Shown: positions 1 to 9,222, numbered from the stretch's first letter. The stretch: 48,269 nt of DNA from Nitrososphaerales archaeon (GCA_030038395.1 JASHOZ010000065.1:1-48269); one strand, 5' to 3'. Numbers and translations: made by a program. Notes: generated by a model from the letters alone, not told the origin.

Positions 1-421
<421 letters not shown>

Positions 422-826
422 CGATTATCGAGGAGTACGACCACGCATTTCTGCGAGGTGTAAAGCACAACCCATGTCAGATCCAACCAATGAAGTCAGA
501 TCTCCACTTTGTGCGCGCATCTGGAGGTCGTGCGTTTTCATCGCGTTGGGGCTATGCCCTTTTGCTTAAGGCAGACGCCGCCAATTAATGCGCAAAACGA
601 CACGCGGTCCAGGGTTCGTATATATGCGTTCGTATGCTAAATCGACACAGGGCAGGCAAGTGCGCGCCTCGAAATATAGAGGGATTCTCAGGCGACCGGC
701 AACGAGTGGCAACACCTGTGCGGGGGCGGAATGCGCCTCTCGTAGAACTCAAGGAGCATCGAGATCTCGACGACCTGTCTCCAGCCTCGCTCGATGGCCC
801 TTGCGTGCAATCCTTACTGTCTGAGG
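422..826 (-). other. 16S rRNA leader and intergenic region, no gene seen
   Basis: This stretch lies between the 16S gene and the downstream end of the oxidoreductase operon. Its left half should be the transcribed leader of the 16S rRNA (promoter at 618-627). I see no convincing protein gene: the short frames here have no recognisable composition. Confidence 0.5.
618..627 (-). promoter_or_regulatory. TATA box, probable 16S rRNA promoter
   Basis: On the minus strand GCATATATAC is a good archaeal TATA box. Transcription would start near position 596 and run through a leader of about 175 nt into the 16S gene. Inferred from position and sequence only. Confidence 0.5.
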
Positions 827-2893
827 CTATACGCGCATATCCTCGAGGAGTTTGTCGATGTTGGCCAGAGGAGTTCCGTCCGCGCGTGCGATCTCCTGGT
901 CTGCTGGCGGGTTTGTCTTGTACGACGGCATCCTCGAGGCGAGGCGCCCCTCGTACGTGGTCACGAACTCATTCTGATAGAAGACACCGATGGGCGTGTG
1001 GTCCCCGAACTCGAATGACTTGAGGACTGCTTGCTGGACCTTCTTTTCCATCTCCTGTTCATCAGGATTGTGGACGATTCCATCGTATCCCGTCTCCTCC
1101 AGCTTGTATGTCCTGGGCTGTGGCTTGCCGGCGGCGTCGAGGTTGCCCTCGCCTGCCCAGTACTCCTTCGTCTGGACGTCGTTGTAGGTGGGACACGGCT
1201 GCAGAACGTCGAGGAACGCGAACCCGTTGTGACGGATGCCTTTGATGATGAGGTCTTTCAGGTGGCGCACGTCATACGAGTATCCTCTGGCTACGAATGT
1301 GTAGCCTGAAGCTATGGCCAGCATTAGTGGGTTGATTCCTTGGTTGACGTTGGGGAGTGGGAGAGACTTCGTCTTCATCCCGAGCTTCATCGTTGGAGCT
1401 GCCTGGCCCTTGGTCAGCCCATAGACCTCGTTGTCGTGGATGATGTACAACATGTCCAGGTTACGCCTCCCCGAGTTTACGAAGTGCCCGGCGCCGATTC
1501 CCATCCCGTCGCCGTCGCCTCCTACGTCTATCACCTCGAGGTTGGGGTTGGCCAGCTTGATGCCCGTGGCGAATGGGAGTGACCTGCCGTGGAGGGTGTG
1601 GACACCATATGTCTTGATGAAATGTGGAACCTTGGAAGAGCAGCCTACTCCAGAGACGACCACGGTGCGGGACGGGTCTACGTTCATCTCCGCCAGGGCC
1701 ATCTGGACGGCGTTTAGGATGCCGAAGTCCCCACAGTTCCCCGATGCAGTAACGCTTGTCACGAAGGTATGGGCGGTGTCGTCCATCGTGAGGTCGTAAA
1801 CCTGGCCGTCGAACTGGAACGTCTTAATCTGCGACACCGGAAGGTAAGCCCTCCCGTTTCTCAGGACAGATGACCGCTTGTCACGGGCCTTCACTCTGCG
1901 TGACTTTGCTCCAACAATCTCGGCCAGCCTGTTGTAGTCGCGCCAGTAGCTCACGTAGAGTCTGTAAGCGGTCATGTGATTGTCATGAGCTGCCTCGGTC
2001 TGCATTATCGGTATGATGCCCTGCCTAAGGAGGAGCATCTTCACCTGCTCTGCCAAGACCACCGAGGTCGTGGTGTATCTCGCCCTGAACTTCCTGAAGT
2101 CGCCGTCGCCCCTCCAGATGCCACTAAGGAGGGCTGACTGCTTCTCAATAGGCAGCAACATGAAGTTGTGAGGGATGTGCTTCTCTTCCGCGCTCGCGCC
2201 GAAGATGGACTCGAAGAGCTCAGAGAGGTAGGACGAGTTGAACACCAGGTCGACACCATTGCTGCCTTCCTTCGCGTCCAGCCTGCCGTGCAGCCCAAAG
2301 AGCGACTCCATCAGGGCACTCACGTCGGAGATGTACTCTGTTTCGCCCTTGTCGAAGCTGTAGATTAGCGCTCTCTTGTGAGAGCTCCCCTCCGCTATGT
2401 AGTAGCCTGCTAGCCGGAGGAAGTCCACGCTCAGTGGAACCACGCGCGGAAGAGGCCGGCTCCTGGTGTCCTTCGCCCTTCTGACGTGAGCGATGTTGAA
2501 GCTCTCCGTATCGACTACGGCCTGCATGACTGGGAACACGAGGTAGTCACCGACCTTCAAGTCGGAAGCCTCGACCTTCTGCTCGACGAACTCGATGTTG
2601 TGCCTGTGCCGCCCCTCAGTTCTCTGGACCGCCACGAAGGGGTGCTCTGGGGTTGCTTTGATTTCGCCGAACGACTTGACCCGGACGCTGTACATTGGTC
2701 CGGAATAGTGGTGTCTGATCTTCGCCCCAACGGGCTTGAACTCACCGGCCGCTGTGAGGACCCTGTCGCCTGGCTTCACGTCCTGTATCTGTTTGACCGA
2801 GGGGTTGGAGACGACCAGAGTTTCCCCCGTGACGCACCCGGGACACCAGTCGTTGTGCGCCGTCGTCTTCAGGTCTGATAGCTTAAGCGCCAT
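827..2893 (-). CDS. 2-oxoacid:ferredoxin oxidoreductase, beta subunit, interrupted by an intein
   Basis: The mature extein (about 321 residues) is the thiamine-diphosphate-binding beta subunit of a 2-oxoacid:ferredoxin oxidoreductase, which oxidatively decarboxylates 2-oxoacids to acyl-CoA with ferredoxin as acceptor. The N-terminus reads HNDWCPG, then an intein, then CGDFGILNA, so the family motif WCPGCGDFGILNA is rebuilt by splicing. Further along are GVGCSSKVPHF, the TPP motif region GGDGDGMGIGAGHF and DNEVYGLTKGQ. The precursor is 688 residues. The ATG at 2893 overlaps the end of the upstream alpha-subunit gene by 11 nt, so the two are one operon and probably translationally coupled. Family known; substrate (pyruvate, 2-oxoglutarate or broad) cannot be told. 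Confidence 0.95.
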   Translation of the reverse strand: MALKLSDLKTTAHNDWCPGCVTGETLVVSNPSVKQIQDVKPGDRVLTAAGEFKPVGAKIRHHYSGPMYSVRVKSFGEIKATPEHPFVAVQRTEGRHRHNIEFVEQKVEASDLKVGDYLVFPVMQAVVDTESFNIAHVRRAKDTRSRPLPRVVPLSVDFLRLAGYYIAEGSSHKRALIYSFDKGETEYISDVSALMESLFGLHGRLDAKEGSNGVDLVFNSSYLSELFESIFGASAEEKHIPHNFMLLPIEKQSALLSGIWRGDGDFRKFRARYTTTSVVLAEQVKMLLLRQGIIPIMQTEAAHDNHMTAYRLYVSYWRDYNRLAEIVGAKSRRVKARDKRSSVLRNGRAYLPVSQIKTFQFDGQVYDLTMDDTAHTFVTSVTASGNCGDFGILNAVQMALAEMNVDPSRTVVVSGVGCSSKVPHFIKTYGVHTLHGRSLPFATGIKLANPNLEVIDVGGDGDGMGIGAGHFVNSGRRNLDMLYIIHDNEVYGLTKGQAAPTMKLGMKTKSLPLPNVNQGINPLMLAIASGYTFVARGYSYDVRHLKDLIIKGIRHNGFAFLDVLQPCPTYNDVQTKEYWAGEGNLDAAGKPQPRTYKLEETGYDGIVHNPDEQEMEKKVQQAVLKSFEFGDHTPIGVFYQNEFVTTYEGRLASRMPSYKTNPPADQEIARADGTPLANIDKLLEDMRV
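1736..2836 (-). mobile_element. Intein with LAGLIDADG homing endonuclease domain
   Basis: Residues 20-386 of the precursor (367 aa) form an intein. It begins with Cys1 (CVTGETLV), has the block B motif TPEHPF at residues 81-86, two dodecapeptide motifs of a LAGLIDADG endonuclease (LAGYYIAEG at 161-169 and LSGIWRGDGDF at about 257-267), and a C-terminal block VYDLTMDDTAHTF ending in Gly-Asn before Cys+1. The penultimate residue is Gly, not the usual His. The frame is open throughout, so both splicing and homing domains look intact. The insertion site is at the second cysteine of the WCPGCG motif, a cluster-ligand position in this family. Confidence 0.93.
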
Positions 2894-4862
2894 GTTTCAA
2901 CACGAGTTTCTTAGGGGCTTTCCCTTCGGAGATAAGCTTGACCGCGCCGTAAATCTCCTCGCACGACATCGGCCTCCCATTGTACTTCACGACGAGTTGC
3001 TCCACGGGGATGCATGTCCGCTCGCGCAGGATGCCAATCAGCTGACCGGAGTAGTTCATTTCGATGCCTACGACCTTCTTCGACTTCGACAAGACCTTTT
3101 TGACATATTCCGTAGGGAATGGGTGCACCAGTCTTATCTGGACGAAGTTGACCGTTATCCCGTCCTCCTTGAGCCACTCCATTGCGTCGAGTATCGCCCC
3201 CTTGGTCGAGCCCCAGCTGACGACCGTTATGTCGGCCTCTTCCGGTCCGAAGAAATTGACCCTCTCTTCCATGGGTATCTCCCTATCTGCCAGGTCGACC
3301 TTACCCATCCTCTTCTCCATCATCAGGTCACGGTTGGTGGGGTCCTCCGAGATGTGGCCGCGCACGTCGTGTTCGTCTCCAGTGTTCCAATAGACGCCAC
3401 CCCTCGTGCCTAGCGGCGGACGCGGTGAGACTCCGTTGGGAGTGTGAGCAAACCTCATGATTTCTCCATTGACAGCGTCAGTAACAGGCCCTCTTACGAA
3501 GAGGCCCCTGTCTATCTTGACCTTGTTGACGTCGAACTTGGGCTGAGTGGCGTCCGAGTTGGCGAGCGCCTTGTCGACCATGTGGATGACTGGCGTCTGG
3601 TAGATCTCCGAGTAGTTGAAGGCCCTGACCGTATCGTAGAACGACTCTTCGAGATCGCCGCTCGCAAGGACGAGCCTAGGGAACTCTCCGTGTCCCGCGT
3701 GGAGTGCGAACCTCAGGTCGCCCTGCTCGTGGCGCGTCGGGAGTCCGGTGCTTGGTCCTCCCCTAGAATACAGCGTGATGACGACTGGGACTTCGTTCAT
3801 CCCCGCATATCCCAAACCCTCAGCCATGAGAGAGAATCCTGGGCCGGACGTCGAGGTGGATGATCTGACGCCTGCAAGTCCGCCGCCTATCGCCATGGTG
3901 ACGGCCGCGATTTCGTCCTCCGACTGCACGACCGCTATGTTCCCCTTCTGTTTGAGAGCCGCGACCTCGGCGACCTGGGGGCTCTCCTGAGCCGCAGAGC
4001 CGTCGAGCAGTATCTCGGCGTGCCCTTCGAGGAACTCGCTCTCGTCGCTCGCGGGGGTAATCGGGTAGTAGGTCTGAAGCCTGCAGCCTGCGAGCTCCTT
4101 GGCGAGCGCGACGGTGGAGTTGCCTCTGACGAAGAGCCTGACCTCGCTGGTCTTCACCGGCTCTAGCTTGTAGGCGAAACTTCCGTCGAACTTCTGGTTC
4201 ATGTATTCGTAAGCGGCAGCGACGGCAGCCACGTTCATCTCGACGACCTTGGGCTTCGAGCGGAACCAGTTCTTGAGCGCCTCCTTGACCATGTTCTCGT
4301 CGTAAGACACCAGCGCGAAAGATGCGGCAACCGCCATGACGTTGAGCATCCGCTGCAGGGTGCTGAGAGAGGTCTCCCCGAACTTCGCGCCAACCTCCTT
4401 GAGTAATGCGTTGTAGGGCACTGGGTAGATGTGGACGCCCCTCCTGCGGGCAAGCTCGAGTATGCCCCTGACGTCGGCCGAAAGGCCTGCCCTGGCAAGC
4501 TCACCGTTCAGCGTGGACCTCACGTCGGCTTCGACCGTGGGCACCTGGTCCAGCCTCTTGGCGTCCTGGTCTGGGTCGTAGATTATCGCTCCCTCCTGCC
4601 TCACCTCCAGCGCGTGCCTGAAGATCGTCTCCTCTTCGAAGGTCGCCAGCATGTCGACCGTATCGACGTGGGAACGAATCGGGGTCTTCGAGACTCTGAC
4701 TTGGAAGTAGCTGTGCTCACCTTTGATGTTAGAGTAGTATTCCCGCTTGCCAAAGACGTACAAGCCTCCGGTGGCTGCGGCTCGAGCGAAGATGTTCGCC
4801 GAGGTGTCGACTCCGCTCCCCTGGACTCCGCCTATCATCCACGAGAAGTCGTTCCTCTTCAT
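2883..4862 (-). CDS. 2-oxoacid:ferredoxin oxidoreductase, fused gamma-alpha subunit
   Basis: A 659-residue subunit with the gamma domain at the N-terminus (GGVQGSGVDTSANIFARA, REYYSNIKGEHSYFQVRVS) followed by the alpha (pyrimidine-binding) domain (YYPITPASDESEFLEGH, NIAVVQSEDEIAAV, STSGPGFSLMAEG, TRHEQGDLRFALHAGHGEFPR). This gamma-alpha fusion is the usual archaeal arrangement. It partners the intein-bearing beta subunit whose ATG overlaps its 3' end by 11 nt. I place the start at the ATG at 4862 (MKRNDFSWMIGG) because a TATA-like TTTAAG lies 28-33 bp upstream, fitting a leaderless transcript; a longer frame begins at 4916 but its extra residues look untranslated. Confidence 0.94.
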   Translation of the reverse strand: MKRNDFSWMIGGVQGSGVDTSANIFARAAATGGLYVFGKREYYSNIKGEHSYFQVRVSKTPIRSHVDTVDMLATFEEETIFRHALEVRQEGAIIYDPDQDAKRLDQVPTVEADVRSTLNGELARAGLSADVRGILELARRRGVHIYPVPYNALLKEVGAKFGETSLSTLQRMLNVMAVAASFALVSYDENMVKEALKNWFRSKPKVVEMNVAAVAAAYEYMNQKFDGSFAYKLEPVKTSEVRLFVRGNSTVALAKELAGCRLQTYYPITPASDESEFLEGHAEILLDGSAAQESPQVAEVAALKQKGNIAVVQSEDEIAAVTMAIGGGLAGVRSSTSTSGPGFSLMAEGLGYAGMNEVPVVITLYSRGGPSTGLPTRHEQGDLRFALHAGHGEFPRLVLASGDLEESFYDTVRAFNYSEIYQTPVIHMVDKALANSDATQPKFDVNKVKIDRGLFVRGPVTDAVNGEIMRFAHTPNGVSPRPPLGTRGGVYWNTGDEHDVRGHISEDPTNRDLMMEKRMGKVDLADREIPMEERVNFFGPEEADITVVSWGSTKGAILDAMEWLKEDGITVNFVQIRLVHPFPTEYVKKVLSKSKKVVGIEMNYSGQLIGILRERTCIPVEQLVVKYNGRPMSCEEIYGAVKLISEGKAPKKLVLKHGA

Positions 4863-4887
4863 CGAGGACGACGATTGGACGGCGGGC

Positions 4888-4912
4888 CGTTTAAGAGTAT
4901 GGCATATATAGT
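4888..4912. promoter_or_regulatory. Divergent promoter region of the oxidoreductase operon and the AbrB-PhoU gene
   Basis: Two TATA elements sit between the divergent genes. On the plus strand CATATATAG (about 4903-4911) is some 27 bp before the ATG at 4935. On the minus strand CTTAAAC (about 4889-4895) is some 29 bp before the ATG at 4862. Both spacings fit leaderless transcripts. The regulator gene could therefore control the neighbouring operon; this is inference. Confidence 0.5.
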
Positions 4913-4934
4913 GCATTCTAGTATATAGTCTCGC

Positions 4935-5963
4935 ATGGACGAAGTGCGGAAAGTGCAGAAGGTCGGCTACTCCACGCTGACTGTGTCGATACCGAAGAAG
5001 TTCGCCAAACAGATTCGGCTGGCTGAAGGTGGCAGCGTCATCTTCAGAGAAGAGGCCGACGGAACGCTGCGGCTGATTCCAACCACAAACGCCGCGACGA
5101 ACAGCAGGGCCACAGTCAGGGCCGATCTAATTGATGACAGCGAGATGCTCAGACGGCTCATAGTCGGGCTGTACGCCTTAGGCTACGACACCGTGGAGGT
5201 GTACAGCAAGGAGCCGCTGGGGCGTCTGAGGAACGATGTGACAGTAGAGACGGTCAAGAGGCTCAGGGGGCTTGAAGTCGTCGACTCCAACGACAACCGA
5301 ATCGTCGCCCAGAGCTTCATGGACCCGACCAAATTCCCGGTCGACTCTCTGCTGAAGCGACTCCAGATTCTGGTCGTGAAGAGCCTGGAGAACGTGTTGG
5401 AGGCACTCGACCTGAAAAATACTGGAAGCCTCAACGAGGTCAAGAGGGTCCAAGACGAAATCGACGAGTTGTACTGGCTCATAGTGAGGCAGCTGCTCGT
5501 CGCGCTGAACCGAAGAGAGCTTGCCGCCGGCATCGGAATCGAGTCTCCTCTGCACGCAACGGGCGACAGGGTGTGCGCGAAGACGCTCGACGAGATAGGG
5601 AGCATAGTCCTAGACATGGCAGAGGAGCTGATTAGACTCAGGGGTCTGGGAACGGTGATGGACCCGCGCGTGTTGAGGGACATCAGGAGACTGGGAGCGA
5701 AGACGCGTGAAGCTTTCAACACGACAGTCGCCGGCCTGCTGACCCCCGACATCAATCTGATAGAGAAATCTGCCGCGCTGGTCAGAGAGGCGATAGAGCT
5801 GGAGTCGGGAGTCACGCGCGGGATGCTCGAGTCAGGGAAGGCAGGATATGCGGGTGTGATTGCGTCGCAGTTCGCGCAACTGGCGCGCTACTGCAACATC
5901 ATAATCGAAATCGCGTTGCACAGGTTGCTCAGAAGAAGCAGCAGGGCCGTTACGATTCAGTGA
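4935..5963 (+). CDS. AbrB-domain / PhoU-domain phosphate-uptake-type regulator
   Basis: 342 residues. The first ~45 form a SpoVT/AbrB-like DNA-binding fold (VQKVGYSTLTVSIPKKFAKQI, with the typical G-x-S/T-L-x-V-S-I-P-K core), followed by helical PhoU-type repeats (for example ENVLEALDLKNTGSLNEVKRVQDEIDELY and later DIRRLGAKTREAFN). Archaeal proteins with this layout are annotated as phosphate uptake regulators that sense transport status rather than bind phosphate directly. It is transcribed divergently from the oxidoreductase operon with a TATA box 27 bp upstream of ATG. No phosphate transporter is nearby, so the regulon is unknown. Confidence 0.85.
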   Translation: MDEVRKVQKVGYSTLTVSIPKKFAKQIRLAEGGSVIFREEADGTLRLIPTTNAATNSRATVRADLIDDSEMLRRLIVGLYALGYDTVEVYSKEPLGRLRNDVTVETVKRLRGLEVVDSNDNRIVAQSFMDPTKFPVDSLLKRLQILVVKSLENVLEALDLKNTGSLNEVKRVQDEIDELYWLIVRQLLVALNRRELAAGIGIESPLHATGDRVCAKTLDEIGSIVLDMAEELIRLRGLGTVMDPRVLRDIRRLGAKTREAFNTTVAGLLTPDINLIEKSAALVREAIELESGVTRGMLESGKAGYAGVIASQFAQLARYCNIIIEIALHRLLRRSSRAVTIQ

Positions 5964-6041
5964 CCCTGGCGCTCGCTCATGCGACGGCTCCGACGGCAGC
6001 GGATAGGTTCTTTATCGCACGCTGACCAGCCGGGAGCCCAC

Positions 6042-6149
6042 GCGGGGGTAACGAAGCCTGGTTAAACGTGCAGGACTCAAGATCCGAGGAGCTTCGGAAG
6101 AGGGATCCTGTCCCTTAGGGGTTCGTGGGTTCGAATCCCACCCCCCGCA
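6042..6149 (+). tRNA. tRNA-Leu(CAA) with a 23-nt intron
   Basis: The acceptor GCGGGGG pairs with CCCCCGC, the D stem is ACG/CGT, the anticodon stem CAGGA/TCCTG closes the loop CTCAAGA (anticodon CAA), and a long variable arm TCCCTTAGGGG precedes a T arm with GGTTCGAATCC. The anticodon stem forms only after removing about 23 nt at 6082-6104, at the canonical 37/38 position. The mature length is 85 nt, right for a class II tRNA. CCA is not encoded. Confidence 0.93.
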
Positions 6150-6352
6150 CTCACTAGTAGTGCGGACGTCTCTAGCTATGCTGAGAGCGATCCGGACAAG
6201 TCTTAGGAGATTCTGTTGAATGCCAAACAAACCCAGCCCAGATTTCGTCAGGAGCGAGACAAATCAGAAGGCGTTGCTTAGAGTGGACTGAGTCGCGGTC
6301 ACGAACGTGTAGGCTTAACTATCGGTCTGACCATGAAGACCAGACATTATGC

Positions 6353-6598
6353 TTGAGGCTGCGTAACCGACATCAACCCCAACGCAACAGACGAATTCTA
6401 TTGATAGCAGTTGCAAGCGTCATCGCCTTCTCCCTCTTCTTCTTCCTGGCGCCGGTGCTTGAGTTCCAAGCCCAGGTCTGCACTCCGAACTCCCTCCCCA
6501 ATTACGAATCAATCTCCTTCCGCCTCTTCAACGTAGGGGAGGTCTACTACGCTCGTACGCTTTATTGGAGGTCTCAAGCTTTCACCTTCTGCGATTGA
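6353..6598 (+). CDS. Hypothetical exported or membrane-anchored small protein
   Basis: 81 residues from a TTG. A basic N-terminus (MRLRNRHQPQRNRR) is followed by one hydrophobic segment at about residues 15-34, then a short outside-type tail ending ARTLYWRSQAFTFCD with two cysteines. This layout is plausible for a secreted or anchored peptide. No family recognised. A weak TATA-like CTTAACTA lies near 6314. It may be a real small gene or the remains of a longer one. Confidence 0.3.
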   Translation: MRLRNRHQPQRNRRILLIAVASVIAFSLFFFLAPVLEFQAQVCTPNSLPNYESISFRLFNVGEVYYARTLYWRSQAFTFCD

Positions 6599-6722
6599 GC
6601 GTCACGCTAAACTTTTGGGGCAATATTTTTTCCATGCTGTACGGCTCTGTCAAGTTGACGCCCCCGAAAGGTCCTGGATGGACCTCTGATGCTCGGGCCT
6701 CCCGTCTCTCGTCCTGACGACG

Positions 6723-7127
6723 TTGTGGAAGTACCTGAAGACGACGGCGATTAACGGAACAGTGAATGAGTTCGTGTTCGCCTTCGGCGGGTTGAATTCA
6801 GTCGGTTTTCAGTGGCAAGTCGGGTCGTGGCATTACGCAGAAGGGGTGTCATCGAACTATCCGCAGACAGACTTCTATCAAGCAGAGGGAATAATGGAGA
6901 GCCCCTTAGCGCCTGCGAAGATGGTGGAGTGGTCACCAAGCCCGAACACGATGACGGGGTGGTGGGAGACAGGGCAGTGGTGTGGATGCACATATCAGGG
7001 TGGGAATCTTGGGAGTTCTTACACCGTAGCTCTCCATCATCTTACCACCACAGGAACTTCCTCAGGAACCGAAGTAGCCTATGGATCCATCGTTTCGTAT
7101 TATCAGTTCTCTGATACATTCGCATGA
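6723..7127 (+). pseudogene. Hypothetical secreted-protein fragment
   Basis: A 134-residue frame with protein-like, Trp/Gly/Ser/Thr-rich composition (for example GFQWQVGSWHYAEG, MTGWWETGQWCGCTYQGG) typical of extracellular beta-rich domains. It begins only at a TTG shortly after an in-frame stop and has no signal peptide, so it looks like the C-terminal remnant of a longer exported protein. No family recognised. Confidence 0.3.
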
Positions 7128-7297
7128 TGCATGATTACTGAATATCCTTTTGCGACAAGTCTGCCTTGTAACCTGTCACTTGGAACCCGAACCCCGAGTG
7201 AAGAGGAGCGCCCCGTGCATCCTAGAACGGCAAGAGTTGTTTGACGCTCACGCGCTCGGTGGAATTCGTTCCTGTGGGCAGTGTTCTTCCCACACCG

Positions 7298-7315
7298 GAC
7301 CCAGCATGCTGGGTC
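7298..7315. repeat. 18-nt perfect palindrome downstream of the pilin-like gene
   Basis: GACCCAGCATGCTGGGTC is self-complementary over its whole length. A second, 5-bp-stem hairpin (GTGGG/CCCAC, 7274-7293) lies beside it. They sit 40-80 bp past the stop of the minus-strand pilin-like gene, so they could mark transcript ends, or belong to the degraded insertion. Confidence 0.5.
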
Positions 7316-7358
7316 AAAGTCCCACCCCCCCGCACCAAGCTCATCTAGAGAGGAGGGT

Positions 7359-7850
7359 CTAACTCCAGGTTCCAGACCAGGTCACAGTCGACCCATCACT
7401 CAAAGGAATCGAGCCAGTGGCAGATGAGCCGATCAGTGGCTCGGTTCCGGTGACGGCACACGTGAATGCGACCCCAGATGACCCAGCCGTGAGCGATGTC
7501 GCGCTGTTGGCGCCGGTAGTCGGCACGCCGCCTACGCTGATTGTGCAGGTGTTAGCGAGAACTTCGGCGTTTCCCGATCCGGTGTTGGTGAGAGACAGCG
7601 TGCATACTAGGCTCCCTCCACTCGAGGTGCAGGAGTCTACGGTGGCACTGACCTCGGGCGAAGAGTAGTAGCCGCCTTGGTCGGTGGCGACTGCGGAATT
7701 GACCACGCTGTAGGCATCGCTGGCGGCGTTTTGGGAGGCCGAACCCTGGCTACTGAAGTAGAATCCGTAGAGCGCGGCCCCAATCATCACTGTAATGGCG
7801 AGGAGTATGACGACCGCGGTCAGCTCGGAGAGTCCTCGCATGCTTGCCAA
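7359..7850 (-). CDS. Type IV pilin / archaellin-like protein
   Basis: 163 residues. The N-terminus MASMRGLSELTAVVILLAIT is a class III signal: a short charged leader, a cleavage site just before Leu-Ser-Glu, then an uninterrupted hydrophobic helix to about residue 32. The rest is Ser/Thr/Gly-rich and beta-like, with one C-x10-C pair (residues about 73-83) and further cysteines, as in archaeal surface pilins. PibD/FlaK-type peptidase processing is expected. A TATA-like element (CATATAC on the minus strand, about 7874-7881) lies ~27 bp upstream of the TTG at 7850, favouring this start. Whether it is a pilin, archaellin or adhesin subunit cannot be decided. Confidence 0.75.
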   Translation of the reverse strand: MASMRGLSELTAVVILLAITVMIGAALYGFYFSSQGSASQNAASDAYSVVNSAVATDQGGYYSSPEVSATVDSCTSSGGSLVCTLSLTNTGSGNAEVLANTCTISVGGVPTTGANSATSLTAGSSGVAFTCAVTGTEPLIGSSATGSIPLSDGSTVTWSGTWS

Positions 7851-7936
7851 GTCGTGGACAATTCCTCCCGCCGAGTATATGAAGGTGAGTCCTACAACGG
7901 AGACCTCTTTATCGCCGAAGTTTGATTGCTGAACAG

Positions 7937-9220
7937 TTGGCAGCGGACGGTGACGATCCGGGGTCCGAGAGATCCTCGCTTCGCAAGGTCATTACGGTAC
8001 GCCACGCGGTGGCGATCTATCTCGCTTCAGTCCTGGGAGCAGGCATACTGGTTGTCCCAGGACTGGCGGCCCGCGCCGCTGGGGCAGGTTCGCTCCTCGC
8101 ATGGTTGCTCCTCGCGGTAGCCAGCTACCCGTTCGCATACACCTTTTCTCGGCTCTCGGCCCGCAATCCCGAGTCGGGCGGCATCTACTCCTTCGCCAGG
8201 GAGGCGTTCGGAGAACGCGTCAGTACCATGACCGCGTGGCTCTTCGTGGCGTGGGTTGTCCTTGGCGCGCCTGCGGTAACACTCGCCGCTGGCTCCTACC
8301 TGGCGTTTGCCCTGCCAATTTCCGGTCCTGAAATCTTCGTCGTGGCCTCCGGGATCATTGTCGCGGCGTTTGGGATCAATCTCTTGGGAATCAGGTTGAG
8401 TGGAAACGTTCAGGTCGCGATCGTCGTTTGTATGGTCTCCGTCCTCGTCCTCGCGGTGATCACATCCATCCCTCATGTGATGACGTCCAACTTTGTTCCC
8501 ATATTGCCGGGAGGAGTCCCGTCGGTGGGCGTAGCGAGCGCGCTGATATTTTGGTCGTTCCTTGGTTATGAGAACGTGTCTAACGTGGCCGAAGAGTTCG
8601 AAGACCCGAAACGAGACTTCGGGAGAAGCGTCACGCTCAGCGTCCTCCTGATTGGTGCACTCTACCTCGCCATCGCCTTCACTGTGGTGGGCACAGGCGC
8701 CTATCGGATGGGTGGGGGTGTGACTCCCTTCGCCGAGATGATGTCAAATGCACTTGGCTCCTATGGAGGAGTCGCAGTCTCGTTGTTCGCGGTGGGTGTG
8801 ATATTCTCGACCGTGAACGCCTATACAGCGGGGATGGCGAGGGTCGTATACGCTGCCGCGAAGGAGGGGAGCCTGCCAAGAGCTCTGGCTTCGGTTGACG
8901 AGCGGAGAGGCGTGCCTCGTCGCGCGCTCGCCGCTCTTTTCGCGATGATCATGCTAAGCTTGACTGCGTTCTACGCATTGCAGGTCAATCTGCAGTCGGC
9001 GTTCCTCACCACGAGTGGGGCCGCCATTCTGACTTACGTGGTGGGCTCAGTCGCAGGAATAAGGCTGCTCGGGGAGAAGGGGGCCCGCAGGATTATCCCA
9101 TGGGTGTCACTGGGAGTTTCATTGGCAGTGCTGCCGTTCATAGGTCCTCTTGTCGTGGTGAGCCTGGCGGTAGCCGCCGCGGGGCTCCTGTTCGGAGTCG
9201 CGCGGCACCTTGGAGACTGA
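7937..9220 (+). CDS. APC-family amino acid permease
   Basis: About 427 residues with roughly twelve hydrophobic segments. The first transmembrane helix has the APC substrate-binding signature ASVLGAGILVVPGLAA, followed by SYPFAYTFSRLSARNPESGGIYSFAREAFGE, the conserved loop of amino acid/polyamine antiporters. The later ENVSNVAEEFEDPKRDFGRS is also typical. It probably imports or exchanges amino acids at the cytoplasmic membrane; substrate unknown. I prefer the TTG at 7937 since a TATA box (CTCTTTATC, centre about 7910) is 27 bp upstream; an in-frame TTG at 7922 is possible. Confidence 0.88.
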   Translation: MAADGDDPGSERSSLRKVITVRHAVAIYLASVLGAGILVVPGLAARAAGAGSLLAWLLLAVASYPFAYTFSRLSARNPESGGIYSFAREAFGERVSTMTAWLFVAWVVLGAPAVTLAAGSYLAFALPISGPEIFVVASGIIVAAFGINLLGIRLSGNVQVAIVVCMVSVLVLAVITSIPHVMTSNFVPILPGGVPSVGVASALIFWSFLGYENVSNVAEEFEDPKRDFGRSVTLSVLLIGALYLAIAFTVVGTGAYRMGGGVTPFAEMMSNALGSYGGVAVSLFAVGVIFSTVNAYTAGMARVVYAAAKEGSLPRALASVDERRGVPRRALAALFAMIMLSLTAFYALQVNLQSAFLTTSGAAILTYVVGSVAGIRLLGEKGARRIIPWVSLGVSLAVLPFIGPLVVVSLAVAAAGLLFGVARHLGD

Positions 9221-9222
9221 GG

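Larger units (their letters stand above)
6150..7358. other. Low-information region after tRNA-Leu, possible remnant of an inserted element
   Basis: About 1.2 kb with only two weak protein-like frames (6353-6598, 6723-7127) and no clear operon. An 18-nt perfect palindrome (GACCCAGCATGCTGGGTC, 7298-7315) is followed by TCCCACCCCCCCGCAC (about 7320-7335), a near copy of the tRNA-Leu 3' end TCCCACCCCCCGCAC. The duplicated tRNA end suggests an old integration into the tRNA gene. No integrase is visible. Confidence 0.35.

Noticed and set aside
2736-3413. Long plus-strand frames opposite the oxidoreductase operon, and similar antisense frames over other genes
   Set aside because: They are shadows caused by high GC at third positions; composition and motifs all support the other strand.
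7271-7340. Possible tRNA gene or pseudogene near the tRNA-Leu-like end
   Set aside because: Only the last ~15 nt resemble a tRNA; the preceding sequence forms simple hairpins, not a cloverleaf.
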